A stretch of DNA of 64,000 nucleotides from Bacillus massilinigeriensis (GTDB taxonomy: Bacteria; Bacillota; Bacilli; Bacillales; Cytobacillaceae). The stretch is from positions 781,671-845,670 of the forward strand of contig NZ_LT630004.1 in assembly GCF_900111815.1 (NCBI RefSeq). Direction: 5' to 3'. Under the pieces are notes generated by a model. The model did not search any database. It saw only the letters and a list, made by a program, of their open reading frames with translations, and was not told where the DNA came from. Made by a program: the position numbers and the translations under genes. Each line of letters begins with the position of its first letter. Within the stretch, counting starts at the first letter, position 1. Positions 1 through 8,360 of the stretch are shown piece after piece.

Positions 1-195
1 ACACGCTGGAAAGAATCGATGCCGCAATATACGGTGGGGCATCGAGGAAGGATAGAAGAATTGAAAAAAGGGCTAGCGGAAGAACTTCCAGGGGTATATG
101 CTGTTGGCAGTTCTTTCGAAGGTCTTGGCATACCTGATTGCATTGATCAAGGAGAAGGTGCTGTGAAGAAGGTACTCTCTTATTTGGATTTTTGA
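1..195 (+). CDS. hemY: HemY, protoporphyrinogen/coproporphyrinogen oxidase, C-terminal end
   Basis: Only the last 64 codons are present; the gene enters from the left edge in frame 1 and stops at TGA 193-195. The tail has the RWKESMPQYTVGHR motif followed by a GIPDCIDQGEGA segment, both typical of the C-terminus of the Gram-positive FAD-dependent oxidase that converts coproporphyrinogen III to coproporphyrin III (historically called protoporphyrinogen oxidase) in heme synthesis. In B. subtilis hemY is followed by yhgD and yhgE, as here, which supports the call. Only the partial length limits it. Confidence 0.9.
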   Translation, partial: TRWKESMPQYTVGHRGRIEELKKGLAEELPGVYAVGSSFEGLGIPDCIDQGEGAVKKVLSYLDF

Positions 196-208
196 AAAGT
201 AACATATT

Positions 209-246
209 AAAAGCCTGCTCTTTCGTATGGGAGTAGGCTTTCTCCT
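209..246 (+). terminator. Intrinsic terminator after hemY
   Basis: An AAAGCCTGCTC / GAGTAGGCTTT stem (one mismatch) with a short loop, followed by TCTCCTT, starts 14 bases after the hemY stop. It separates hemY from yhgD. Confidence 0.7.
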
Positions 247-331
247 TAAAGAAAATTGAATTGTTGCCTAAAAAACTTTGTACAAAAAGCTTGAAAAGCT
301 GATTCAATCCTGTTAAAGTTAATTTTGTTCG

Positions 332-360
332 AAATGACTATTTTGTACATTTGGTCATTT
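332..360 (+). promoter_or_regulatory. Operator-like inverted repeat 1 in front of yhgD
   Basis: AAATGAC (332-338) and GTCATTT (354-360) form an inverted repeat about 18 bases before the yhgD start. Read on the minus strand, the whole 29-base element matches the element at 979-1008 in front of yhgE at most positions (AAATGACCAAATG-AC-AA--GTCA). TetR-family repressors bind such palindromes. The inference is that YhgD binds here and represses its own gene. Confidence 0.7.
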
Positions 361-377
361 TTTTATAAAAAGGGGTG

Positions 378-956
378 ATGGAGGTTGGGATAGACAGGAA
401 GAAATTGATTATCGAGGCAGCAACAAAGTCATTTTCCTTGTTTGGCTATAAAGCAACGACCATTGATCAAGTCGCCCGTCTTGCAAATGTTGGAAAAGGT
501 ACTATCTATACTTTCTTCCGGAATAAAGAAGAGTTGTTCGACGAAATCATCAAGAGTCTCATTAAAGAAATGAAAGATACTGCAGATGCTTCGATTGATC
601 CTGAGCTTTCTTTTTACGAAAATGTGCACAGAGCGCTGTACAGCATTCTTCGTTACCGGAAAGAACACCAGCTTACAATTAAGCTTTTTCAGGAAGAGCG
701 TGATATGGGAACGCCTGCTGTAATTGACGTCATGGTGAAGTTGGAACAAATGATTCTGAAGTATATCGCTGAACAGATTATTGTGGCGATGGAAAAGGGA
801 GAAATTAAGCAGTGTGACCCCGAGTTGACGGCATTTGTCATGCTTAAGCTGTATATTTCCCTAATCTTTGATTGGGAAAAGACACGTGAGCCGCTTAGGA
901 AAGAGCAGATTCTCGAACTGTTTGAGCTATATATTTTCAAGGGATTATCTAAGTAG
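378..956 (+). CDS. yhgD: TetR/AcrR family transcriptional regulator YhgD
   Basis: A 192-residue protein with a TetR helix-turn-helix at residues about 10-55 (FGYKATTIDQVARLANVGKG then TIYTFFRNKEEL) and a helical ligand-binding domain after it. The start could be ATG 378 or the GTG just before it at 375; an AGGGG purine run directly precedes both, so the spacing is short for either. It lies between hemY and yhgE exactly as in B. subtilis. Two near-identical palindromes, one before this gene and one before yhgE, suggest it controls itself and yhgE. The inducing ligand cannot be told from sequence. Confidence 0.88.
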   Translation: MEVGIDRKKLIIEAATKSFSLFGYKATTIDQVARLANVGKGTIYTFFRNKEELFDEIIKSLIKEMKDTADASIDPELSFYENVHRALYSILRYRKEHQLTIKLFQEERDMGTPAVIDVMVKLEQMILKYIAEQIIVAMEKGEIKQCDPELTAFVMLKLYISLIFDWEKTREPLRKEQILELFELYIFKGLSK

Positions 957-978
957 ATGACCCTGTTTTTTTAAACTG

Positions 979-1008
979 AAATGACCAAATGGACGAATCG
1001 GTCAATTT
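979..1008 (+). promoter_or_regulatory. Operator-like inverted repeat 2 in front of yhgE
   Basis: ATGACC (981-986) and GGTCA (1000-1004) form an inverted repeat between yhgD and yhgE. The element matches the reverse complement of 332-360 closely. It lies only 20 bases before the yhgE start. An open reading frame runs through it in the yhgE frame, but that is chance: the true start lies downstream at 1029 behind a GGAGG. Confidence 0.72.
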
Positions 1009-1028
1009 TTAATGGAGGATTGCAACGT

Positions 1029-3608
1029 ATGAGAAATAGTTTATTAATCCAGGAGGCTCTTTCAATTTTTCAGAACAAGAAGCTTCTGATCCCTATCATT
1101 GCTGTCCTATTCATCCCGGTATTGTACACCGGAATGTTTCTCCATGCCTTTTGGGATCCATATGCCAGGCTCGATGAGCTTCCAGTGGCTGTTGTCAATA
1201 TGGACGAAGGAGCAACAATGGAAGGTAAGGATATTGATCTTGGAGATGTACTTGTAAAAAAATTGAAAGAAGGAAAGAATTTTCATTTTAATTTTGTAGA
1301 CAAAAAAGAAGGCGAGCGCGGCCTTAAAAATCAAAAGTATTATATGACGATCGAAATACCAAAGGATTTCTCAGAGAACGCGACAACCCTTTTGGATGAA
1401 AAACCGAAAAAGCTTGAATTGGTATATATGCCAAATGAGAGCTATAACTTCTTATCCGCGCAAATAGGCGGGACCGCAGTAGAGAAAATCAAGGCAGCTC
1501 TTTCAGAAAAGGTCTCAGAAACGTATGCGGAAACGATGTTTGATAAAGTAGGCGAACTTGCAGACGGTGTGAAGAAAGCCGGAGAAGGTGCCGGCAAGTT
1601 GAATGATGGCGCAGGCGAACTGAAAAAAGGATCAAAAGCGCTATATGATAATCTTGAAATGCTTGCAGGAAAGTCGATTGAATTTAATAATGGAATGAAT
1701 ACAGCCTACTCGGGATCAAAAGAACTATCATACGGTTCTTCTGAGCTTGCATCAGGGTTAGGAAAACTTCAAGATGGCGGACAAAAGCTTCAAAGTGCTT
1801 CTAGCACCCTTCAAGGGGGACAGGAAAGCCTCCATGAGGGTATCAGCAAAACGAAAGACGGGCTGAACGAGGTTAACGGAAAGCTGCCTGATTTAGTAAA
1901 TGGTACGGGCCAGCTAAAAGCTGGAGCAGATGAGCTTGCAGCCAAGCAAGGTGAGCTTAAAAACGGTATCGATTCCGTTGGCAGCGGGATTGGCGAGCTT
2001 CAAAAGGGTGCTGGCAAGTTGCAAGTGGGCGCTGGAAGAGTAAGGGAAGGAGCTTCAAACCTGAAAGCGGGTGTTGATGAACTAAAGACCGGAGCAAATG
2101 ATGTTAGCGACGGAGCATCCCAGCTTGCTGGAGGTTTGCAGGAATGGCAAAAAAGCTCTGTTGATGTTGCAAACGGAGCCAGTGAAGTGAATGAGGGAAT
2201 CATTCAGTTAAATAATCAGCTTCAGCCGCTATTGAGCAGCCCTGCTCTTCCGGATGATCAAAAAGCAATTTTGAAAGCAACGCTTGATCAATTAATTGCT
2301 GGAAGTGGAAAGGTGAAGAATGGTACAGCTGGACTTTCTGAGGCAGCTGGTGAAATTACAACTAATGGGAATGCATTATCAGCGGGTGCAAGTAAACTAT
2401 CAGCCGGTGCTGGGGCCTTGTCTGATGGCGCAACCAAGCTTGCTGGTGGAGCAAATGAGCTTTCAGCAGGCGCAGGTGGACTATCTGCTGGTCTTGCGAG
2501 TGCGTCCGAAGGTACAACAAAATTATCTGATGGTGCTGGAAAGCTTGCTGCTGGGGCTGGAGAACTTTCCGGCGGGTTGGAAGCAGTCAATGATGGCCAG
2601 CAAAAGCTTGGCGGTGCGATCGGTCAGCTTTCAGCTGGAATCGGCCAACTGGAAGATGGTTCAGGCAAACTCGTTGCAGGACATAGTCAGTTCAGTACTG
2701 GCCTATCTGCTTTAGGCCAAGGTTTAGGCAGTGCAAAAACCGGAGCTGATAAGCTTGCAGGCGGCGCTGATAATCTCTCTAATGGCTTAGGTCAGCTTGC
2801 AGCTGGTTCGGAGGCAATGCAATCAGGTGCAGGCAAGCTTTCAGAAGGAGCTCGAAAAGTTGCTGATGGCAATAGTAAGCTTGCCAATGGTTCATCTGAA
2901 CTAGCGGAAAAGCTGCAAGACGGCGCAGATAAAGCGGATATAAAAGCAGGAAAAGCTAATTTTAATATGATGGCAGATCCTGTTAAAGTGGATAATAAAA
3001 GATTGAATGAAGTACCAAACTACGGAACAGGTTTCGCACCATACTTCTTGTCACTAGGATTGTTCGTCGGTGCGCTATTGATTTCAATCGTGTTCCCATT
3101 GAAGGAAGCTGCTGGGGTGCCAACAAGCGGTGTCCGTTGGTACTCAAGCAAGACAGCTATTCTTGCTGGTGTTGGTATTCTTCAATCATTGTTTGCAGAT
3201 GCGATTCTTCTATGGGGATTAGGTCTTGAAGTAGACAATGTTGGATTGTTTATACTGTTTACGATTATTACAAGCTTTACTTTCCTTGCGTTGATTCAAT
3301 TCCTTGTCACTTTGTTCGGTGATCCAGGACGATTCATTGCAATCTTGATTCTTATTCTGCAGTTGACTACAAGTGCAGGAACTTTCCCGCTAGAATTAAT
3401 TCCTGGCTGGCTTCAAGGATTCAATCTACTGTTGCCAATGACCTACTCTGTGTCAGGATTTAAGGCAATCATCTCTAGTGGCGATATTGCTTACATGTGG
3501 CAAAATGCAGGAGTTCTCTTTGGTTATATTGCCGTTCTTTCTGTCGGAACTCTATTATTCTTCAGGGTCATGCACAGAAGGACTTATTACAAAGCGAATG
3601 AACAATAA
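1029..3608 (+). CDS. yhgE: YhgE/Pip family membrane protein with glycine-rich heptad repeats
   Basis: An 859-residue protein of the YhgE/Pip (phage infection protein) family, related to ABC-2 type membrane domains. One membrane segment lies near residues 18-38, and several more lie in the last 170 residues. Between them is a long, probably extracellular stalk. It is rich in seven-residue repeats of the type GAGKLND / GAGELKK and carries a run of small residues (A, G, S), which predicts an extended coiled or helical rod. ATG 1029 is chosen because GGAGG lies 10 bases upstream; earlier codons in frame fall in an operator. In Lactococcus and Bacillus, relatives serve as phage receptors or export-linked proteins; the exact role here is unknown. 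Probably repressed by YhgD. Confidence 0.88.
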   Translation: MRNSLLIQEALSIFQNKKLLIPIIAVLFIPVLYTGMFLHAFWDPYARLDELPVAVVNMDEGATMEGKDIDLGDVLVKKLKEGKNFHFNFVDKKEGERGLKNQKYYMTIEIPKDFSENATTLLDEKPKKLELVYMPNESYNFLSAQIGGTAVEKIKAALSEKVSETYAETMFDKVGELADGVKKAGEGAGKLNDGAGELKKGSKALYDNLEMLAGKSIEFNNGMNTAYSGSKELSYGSSELASGLGKLQDGGQKLQSASSTLQGGQESLHEGISKTKDGLNEVNGKLPDLVNGTGQLKAGADELAAKQGELKNGIDSVGSGIGELQKGAGKLQVGAGRVREGASNLKAGVDELKTGANDVSDGASQLAGGLQEWQKSSVDVANGASEVNEGIIQLNNQLQPLLSSPALPDDQKAILKATLDQLIAGSGKVKNGTAGLSEAAGEITTNGNALSAGASKLSAGAGALSDGATKLAGGANELSAGAGGLSAGLASASEGTTKLSDGAGKLAAGAGELSGGLEAVNDGQQKLGGAIGQLSAGIGQLEDGSGKLVAGHSQFSTGLSALGQGLGSAKTGADKLAGGADNLSNGLGQLAAGSEAMQSGAGKLSEGARKVADGNSKLANGSSELAEKLQDGADKADIKAGKANFNMMADPVKVDNKRLNEVPNYGTGFAPYFLSLGLFVGALLISIVFPLKEAAGVPTSGVRWYSSKTAILAGVGILQSLFADAILLWGLGLEVDNVGLFILFTIITSFTFLALIQFLVTLFGDPGRFIAILILILQLTTSAGTFPLELIPGWLQGFNLLLPMTYSVSGFKAIISSGDIAYMWQNAGVLFGYIAVLSVGTLLFFRVMHRRTYYKANEQ

Positions 3609-3614
3609 AAAAAT

Positions 3615-3647
3615 GGCCGTTATTGCTTTTGCAATAGCGGCTTTTTC
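3615..3647 (+). terminator. Intrinsic terminator after yhgE
   Basis: GCCGTTATTGC / GCAATAGCGGC stem with a TTTT loop, followed by TTTTTCT, directly after the yhgE stop. Confidence 0.85.
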
Positions 3648-3649
3648 TA

Positions 3650-3688
3650 TTTTACTGTAAAAAACCAGCCCTAATCATGAGGGCTGGT
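3650..3688 (-). terminator. Intrinsic terminator of yhfH (minus strand)
   Basis: ACCAGCCCT / AGGGCTGGT stem at 3664-3687. Read on the minus strand it is followed by TTTTTTA, so it terminates transcripts coming from yhfH. Confidence 0.8.
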
Positions 3689-3769
3689 AAAAGGATTGCA
3701 GCATTGCTGCAGGGAAAGGTTTTACATATAAACGGCACTGGGGCCGAGTAGATGGCCGTCTTTTGAAAG

Positions 3770-3898
3770 TTAACGAGGATCGAGGCATCTGTCACATGTG
3801 TTTCCGTAGCATTCATGCTGCTCGCTGATTGGCTCGCCGCATTCTTTACAGTTTTTTACCGGGAGATTGCGGAAAAATTCAAGTGCATTTTGAAGCAT
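3770..3898 (-). CDS. yhfH: YhfH family small zinc-ribbon-like protein
   Basis: A 42-codon gene. The product starts MLQNALEFFRNLPVKNC and has two CxxC pairs (CKEC and CDRC) separated by about 18 residues, which looks like a small zinc ribbon. An AGGAGG lies 8 bases before the ATG at 3898. The length and the LEFFRNLP start fit the YhfH family of Bacillus, and the gene lies beside yhfI and lplJ as expected. It has its own promoter (3952-3981) and terminator. Function is unknown; zinc binding is inferred from the cysteines. Confidence 0.85.
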   Translation of the reverse strand: MLQNALEFFRNLPVKNCKECGEPISEQHECYGNTCDRCLDPR

Positions 3899-3951
3899 GC
3901 TGTCAGCCTCCTGTAAATGATTTGTGATGATACAGTTTCTTTGTTGTTTTT

Positions 3952-3981
3952 ATTGTATTATAACAGAGTTTGTCCTGTCAA
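3952..3981 (-). promoter_or_regulatory. Sigma-A-like promoter for yhfH
   Basis: On the minus strand TTGACA (3981-3976), an 18-base spacer and TACAAT (3957-3952) lie 53 bases upstream of the yhfH start. Confidence 0.6.
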
Positions 3982-4068
3982 CGTTGTTTTGAAACAAACT
4001 AACCATTAATGAAAAAATGGGCAGAATGAAGTATAGTGAAAACATGGATTAGAAGGAGGAGATTTCTA

Positions 4069-4803
4069 TTGAAGTTGACTATCATAGGATGTTGGGGTGG
4101 CTATCCTCGTAAAGGAGGGGCAAGTTCGGGGTATCTCTTGGAACATGATGGTTTTTCTCTCTTAATCGATTGTGGCAGTGCGGTCCTTTCAAAGCTGCAG
4201 GAATACATTCATCCCGAAGAGCTGGATGCAGTCATACTGTCCCATTACCATCCTGATCATATTGCTGATATCGGTGTCCTCCTGCATGCAAGGCTGATTC
4301 AAGGGTTTATTGGAGAAAAGCCGCCTGTTCTGCCGATATTTGGTCATAACATGGACAAGAAGGAATTCTCTAAACTTACATACAAAAACATAACAAAAGG
4401 GATTGCATATGACCCTGTTCAAAAGCTTCGCATCGGACCATTTGCGATAACATTCCTCCATACCGTTCATCCGGTTCCTTGCTATGCAATGAGAATTGAA
4501 GCAGCTGGAAAATCGTTTGTTTATACGGGGGACACAGCTTATAAAGATGATTTTGCATCTTTTGCGCGAAATGCCGATATGCTGCTGTGCGAATGCAATT
4601 TTTATGGGAATATGGACGGGAAAGGTGCTGGTCATATGAATAGCATTGATGCTGGAATGCTTGCCTCACGAGCTAATGTGAAGAATCTTGTCCTTACCCA
4701 TCTTCCGCATTATGGGGAACTTAATGAGCTTGCAAAGGAAGCATCAAAGCAATATGAAGGAAATATCATGCTTGCGGAAGAAGGTTTAAGAATAACGCTT
4801 TGA
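4069..4803 (+). CDS. yhfI: YhfI, metallo-beta-lactamase fold hydrolase
   Basis: A 244-residue protein of the metallo-beta-lactamase superfamily, RNase Z-like branch. It has the metal site HYHPDH near residue 63, further conserved histidines (LHTVHP) and GDT at the end of the core. TTG 4069 is chosen because AGAAGGAGGAG lies just ahead of it; the in-frame GTG at 4036 has no ribosome binding site. It is followed by lplJ after 12 bases, so the two are probably one operon, as in B. subtilis. The substrate is unknown. Confidence 0.85.
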   Translation: MKLTIIGCWGGYPRKGGASSGYLLEHDGFSLLIDCGSAVLSKLQEYIHPEELDAVILSHYHPDHIADIGVLLHARLIQGFIGEKPPVLPIFGHNMDKKEFSKLTYKNITKGIAYDPVQKLRIGPFAITFLHTVHPVPCYAMRIEAAGKSFVYTGDTAYKDDFASFARNADMLLCECNFYGNMDGKGAGHMNSIDAGMLASRANVKNLVLTHLPHYGELNELAKEASKQYEGNIMLAEEGLRITL

Positions 4804-4815
4804 GGAGAAATGCCC

Positions 4816-5805
4816 ATGCTTTTTATTGACAACAACGGAATAACAGACCCGCATATCAATCTTGCCATCGAGGAATATGCGCTGAAGAACCTTGATGTGA
4901 ATGAAACCTATCTGTTGTTCTATATCAACGAGCCATCGATCATCATCGGAAAAAATCAGAACACTATTGAAGAAATTAATACAGACTATGTAGAGCGGAA
5001 CGGTATCCATGTTGTTCGCAGATTATCGGGTGGCGGAGCCGTCTATCATGATCTCGGCAATCTGAACTTCAGTTTCATCACGAAAGATGATGGCGAGAGC
5101 TTTCATAACTTCCGTAAATTCACAGAGCCTGTCATCAATGCGTTGGAGAAAATCGGTGTAGAGGCAGAGCTGAGCGGCAGGAATGACATCCTTGCAGGCG
5201 GGAAAAAAATATCGGGAAATGCCCAGTTTGCAACACGCGGAAGAATGTTCAGCCACGGAACACTGCTGTTTGACTCGGAAATGGAGAACATCGTCTCAGC
5301 GTTAAAAGTGAAGAAAGATAAGATAGAATCAAAAGGAATTAAATCCATTAGAAGCCGTGTGGCGAACATTTCCGACTATATGGAAAAGAAGCTGAACATT
5401 GTGGAATTCAGAGACCTGTTGCTCAAAAATATTTTTGCCGAAAATGAGGAAATCCCTCAGTACAAGCTTACAGAGGAAGATTGGAAGCAAATCATGGAGC
5501 TATCAAAAGAACGTTATCAGAATTGGGATTGGAATTACGGGAAATCGCCGAAATTCAACGTCCAGCAGTCTCATCGCTTTCCAGCAGGAAGCATTGATGT
5601 CAGACTTGAAGTCAATAAAGGGAGAATTGAAAGCTGCAAGATTTTTGGCGATTTTTTTGGGGTTGGTGATGTCAGCGATATCGAAAGACAACTCGAAGGC
5701 ATTAAGTACGAAATAGCTGCCTTAGAAGAAACTTTAAAGGAAGTCAACATAAAACATTACTTTGGTAATGTTACCCTTGAAGAATTTATCAACTTATTGT
5801 ATTGA
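4816..5805 (+). CDS. lplJ: Lipoate-protein ligase LplJ
   Basis: A 329-residue LplA-type enzyme that uses ATP to attach free lipoate to lipoyl domains (pyruvate and branched-chain dehydrogenases, GcvH). The BPL_LplA_LipB domain is seen in INEPSIIIGKNQNT, VVRRLSGGGAVYHDLGNLN and the lysine-containing GRNDI...GKKISGNAQ motif. A C-terminal accessory domain follows. ATG 4816 is preferred over ATG 4810 because GAGGAG at 4802-4807 then has an 8-base spacing. It closely resembles B. subtilis LplJ through its length. Confidence 0.93.
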   Translation: MLFIDNNGITDPHINLAIEEYALKNLDVNETYLLFYINEPSIIIGKNQNTIEEINTDYVERNGIHVVRRLSGGGAVYHDLGNLNFSFITKDDGESFHNFRKFTEPVINALEKIGVEAELSGRNDILAGGKKISGNAQFATRGRMFSHGTLLFDSEMENIVSALKVKKDKIESKGIKSIRSRVANISDYMEKKLNIVEFRDLLLKNIFAENEEIPQYKLTEEDWKQIMELSKERYQNWDWNYGKSPKFNVQQSHRFPAGSIDVRLEVNKGRIESCKIFGDFFGVGDVSDIERQLEGIKYEIAALEETLKEVNIKHYFGNVTLEEFINLLY

Positions 5806-5810
5806 TGGAA

Positions 5811-5846
5811 CGAATCCCTTCGCATTAGCGGGGGGTTTTTCTTTTT
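5811..5846 (+). terminator. Intrinsic terminator after lplJ
   Basis: CCCTTCGC / GCGGGGGG stem (two G-T pairs) with an ATTA loop, then TTTTTCTTTTT. Confidence 0.75.
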
Positions 5847-6008
5847 GGATAAATTATAGGTATTTTTAGGAAGTTGCTGCGGGAAGTATTGAACCTTGTT
5901 TACCCCTATATTAACGGGGAATAAAAAAGCTGAAAGCGATAATAATATAATCGGGTCTTTAATTCAGAAAGATGCTTTTAGTTAAAGACGCGGAATGAAG
6001 AAAAAGGA
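5847..6008 (+). promoter_or_regulatory. Leader and control region of the arc operon
   Basis: This region holds several possible control elements. A CCCC...GGGG inverted repeat lies near 5903-5919. GAATAAAAAAGC (5919-5930) resembles an ArgR/AhrC half box. TGAAAGCGATAATA (5931-5944) differs from the CcpA cre consensus at one conserved base. TCGGGTCTTTAA (5951-5962) and TTAAAGACGCGG (5982-5993) can form a leader hairpin with a 19-base loop. No TGTGA-N6-TCACA Fnr site is present. Arginine and carbon control are inferred from these matches and from other bacilli, not shown. Confidence 0.4.
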
Positions 6009-6017
6009 GTGAGATGC

Positions 6018-7247
6018 TTGAAATATCCGTTGAATGTTACATCGGAAATTGGGGAACTAAAGACTGTCCTTCTGAAAAGGCCGGGCAAAGAGTTGGAGAA
6101 CTTGACACCAGATTATTTGGCGACACTGTTGTTCGATGATATTCCATTTCTTCCAGCAATCCAGAAAGAGCATGATTACTTCGCTAATGCTCTGCGCAAC
6201 CAGGGTGTGGAAGTGGTCTATTTGGATACGCTTGTAGTGGAATCAATACTAAATGATGACATTCGCATGCATCTCATTGATGAGTTCTTGAGCGAGAGCA
6301 AAGTTGGCGAAAGCTCTTCTTTGGAATTAATCCGTGAATACCTTGTCAGCCTTCCAAAAGATGAGCTGGTTGGGAAGATGATGGAAGGTTTGCAAAAAAC
6401 CGAACTTACGCATGAATCAAAGAGACATCTTCACGAATTTATTGAGAACCAAGATCCATTTTATTTGTTCCCAATGCCGAACCTATACTTCACAAGGGAC
6501 CCGGCCGCAGTCATCGGAAATGGTGTTTCTCTTAACCGGATGAACAGGACTGCTAGAGGCAGGGAATCTTTATTTATGAAATATATTATAAAGTATCATC
6601 CTCGCTTTGCGCCACATGACATCCCGCTTTGGTTTGACAGGGGAGGAGCTTATTCCATTGAAGGCGGGGACGAGCTGGTTCTTAGCAATGAGGTTGTAGC
6701 AATTGGTATAAGTGCAAGGACGACTGCCCAAGCAATTGAAAATCTCGCGCAAAAGCTTTTCGCCAAGAATAAGGAGTATAAGAAGGTCATGGCGGTGGAA
6801 ATCCCCAAAACAAGGGCATTCATGCATCTTGATACCGTATTCACGATGGTAGACCGCGATAAATTTACCGTCCATCCGGCAATACTAGGACCTGGTGGAG
6901 AAATGAATATCTTCATCCTTGAAAGAGGAGACGATGAAGATCTTAAGATTACCCGCCGTGAAAATATTGTTGAAGCTTTGAAAGAAGTGCTCAATCTTCA
7001 GGAAGTTGCCCTTATTCCTTGTGGAGGCGGAGACGATATAGCATCTGCTCGTGAGCAGTGGAATGATGGAAGTAATACACTAGCTGTTTCTCCAGGGGTT
7101 GTCATAACTTACGACCGTAACTACGTATCGAATGAATTGCTTCGTGAAAATGGCATTGAAGTTATTGAAGTATTGAGCAGTGAATTGGCCCGTGGCCGCG
7201 GTGGCCCGCGTTGTATGAGCATGCCTCTATACCGGGAAAACCTGTAA
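6018..7247 (+). CDS. arcA: Arginine deiminase ArcA
   Basis: A 409-residue cytoplasmic enzyme that hydrolyses L-arginine to citrulline and ammonia, the first step of the arginine deiminase pathway. Conserved features are [21 protein letters not shown], the EGGDEL motif, [12 protein letters not shown] and the catalytic cysteine at residue 399 in [13 protein letters not shown] 6018 is chosen because AAGGAG lies 9 bases upstream; the GTG at 6009 abuts that site. First gene of arcABDC. It looks complete and active. Confidence 0.95.
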   Translation: MKYPLNVTSEIGELKTVLLKRPGKELENLTPDYLATLLFDDIPFLPAIQKEHDYFANALRNQGVEVVYLDTLVVESILNDDIRMHLIDEFLSESKVGESSSLELIREYLVSLPKDELVGKMMEGLQKTELTHESKRHLHEFIENQDPFYLFPMPNLYFTRDPAAVIGNGVSLNRMNRTARGRESLFMKYIIKYHPRFAPHDIPLWFDRGGAYSIEGGDELVLSNEVVAIGISARTTAQAIENLAQKLFAKNKEYKKVMAVEIPKTRAFMHLDTVFTMVDRDKFTVHPAILGPGGEMNIFILERGDDEDLKITRRENIVEALKEVLNLQEVALIPCGGGDDIASAREQWNDGSNTLAVSPGVVITYDRNYVSNELLRENGIEVIEVLSSELARGRGGPRCMSMPLYRENL

Positions 7248-7274
7248 ACATAATCATGATTAGGAGGGCTAACG

Positions 7275-8267
7275 ATGGGATTTAACCTTAAAGGCAGACA
7301 CTTTTTGACGCTGAAGGATTTCACACCACAGGAAATTGACTTCCTCATCGATCAGTCAATTGAATTCAAGCGCTTGAAGTATGCTGGTATTCCGCACAAG
7401 ATGCTAGAAGGTAAAAATATTGCACTCTTATTTGAAAAACCGTCCACTCGGACAAGGTGTGCATTCACTGTTGCCTGTATCGACCTTGGAGCCCATCCGG
7501 AGTATCTAGGAAAAAATGATATTCAGTTTGGTAAAAAAGAATCGAACCGTGATACTGCCATTGTTCTCGGCAGGATGTTTGACGGTATTGAATTCCGCGG
7601 ATTCAAACATGAAACAGTGGAAGAGCTGGCAAAATATTCAGGTGTTCCGGTTTGGAATGGACTTACCGATATGTTCCATCCAACGCAAATTCTTGCTGAC
7701 TTTATGACAATAAAAGAAAAGCTTGGTTATTTGAAGGGTGTTAAGTTTGCTTATGTGGGAGATGCACGCAACAACATGGGTAACTCCCTGATGATAGGTT
7801 CTGCGAAAATGGGTCTGGATTTCCGGGCTGTAGCACCGAAAGAACTTTTCCCGAACGAAGACCTTGTTGCATATGCACAGGGAGTCGCAAAGGAGACGGG
7901 TGCAAGCATTACGATTACGGACAGCATCGATGAAGGCGTTAGGGAAGCCGATGTCATTTATACAGATGTATGGGTTTCTATGGGAGAAGAGGACCAGTTC
8001 AAAGAAAGAATAGATCTGCTTGAGAAATACCAAGTAAACAAAAGAATGATGGATATGACCGGAAAAGACCATACTCTCTTTATGCACTGTCTTCCGGCTT
8101 TCCATGACCAGGAAACCCAAGTTGGCAGGGAAATTAAGGAGAAGTTCGGTCTTGAGGCAATGGAAGTTACGGATGAGGTTTTCCGGTCGAAGAACAGTGT
8201 TGTTTTCGATGAGGCAGAAAACCGAATGCATACAATCAAAGCAGTAATGGCAATGACGCTGTCATAA
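7275..8267 (+). CDS. arcB: Catabolic ornithine carbamoyltransferase ArcB
   Basis: A 330-residue enzyme that phosphorolyses citrulline to ornithine and carbamoyl phosphate in the arginine deiminase pathway. The carbamoyl phosphate loop STRTR is at residues 57-61, HPTQ at 135-138, and the ornithine-binding HCLPAFHD segment lies near residue 272. A TAGGAGGGC ribosome binding site lies 6 bases before the ATG. The position between arcA and arcD argues for a catabolic rather than a biosynthetic (argF) role. Confidence 0.93.
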   Translation: MGFNLKGRHFLTLKDFTPQEIDFLIDQSIEFKRLKYAGIPHKMLEGKNIALLFEKPSTRTRCAFTVACIDLGAHPEYLGKNDIQFGKKESNRDTAIVLGRMFDGIEFRGFKHETVEELAKYSGVPVWNGLTDMFHPTQILADFMTIKEKLGYLKGVKFAYVGDARNNMGNSLMIGSAKMGLDFRAVAPKELFPNEDLVAYAQGVAKETGASITITDSIDEGVREADVIYTDVWVSMGEEDQFKERIDLLEKYQVNKRMMDMTGKDHTLFMHCLPAFHDQETQVGREIKEKFGLEAMEVTDEVFRSKNSVVFDEAENRMHTIKAVMAMTLS

Positions 8268-8283
8268 TTAGGAAAGAAATGTG

Positions 8284-8317
8284 CGTGCTTCAGCCGAATT
8301 AATTAGGCTGAAGCACG
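8284..8317 (+). other. Intercistronic hairpin between arcB and arcD
   Basis: A perfect 12-base-pair stem, CGTGCTTCAGCC / GGCTGAAGCACG, with a 10-base loop (GAATTAATTA). No T-tract follows directly. It probably stabilises or tunes the arcAB part of the message rather than acting as a strong terminator; this is inference. Confidence 0.7.
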
Positions 8318-8360
8318 TTGCATCCATTTCTATTTTATCTGGAGAGCGGGTGTTTATCGA

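Noticed and set aside
981-1028. Upstream start of yhgE at 981
   Set aside because: These codons coincide with the second operator and have no ribosome binding site; GGAGG fits ATG 1029.
2000-2590. Antisense frames in yhgE
   Set aside because: They are long only because of the biased G/A/S codons on the other strand.
1550-2950. Repetitive DNA in yhgE as a CRISPR or tandem repeat array
   Set aside because: The repeats are short, degenerate and in frame with a heptad protein pattern. No spacers or palindromic repeats exist.
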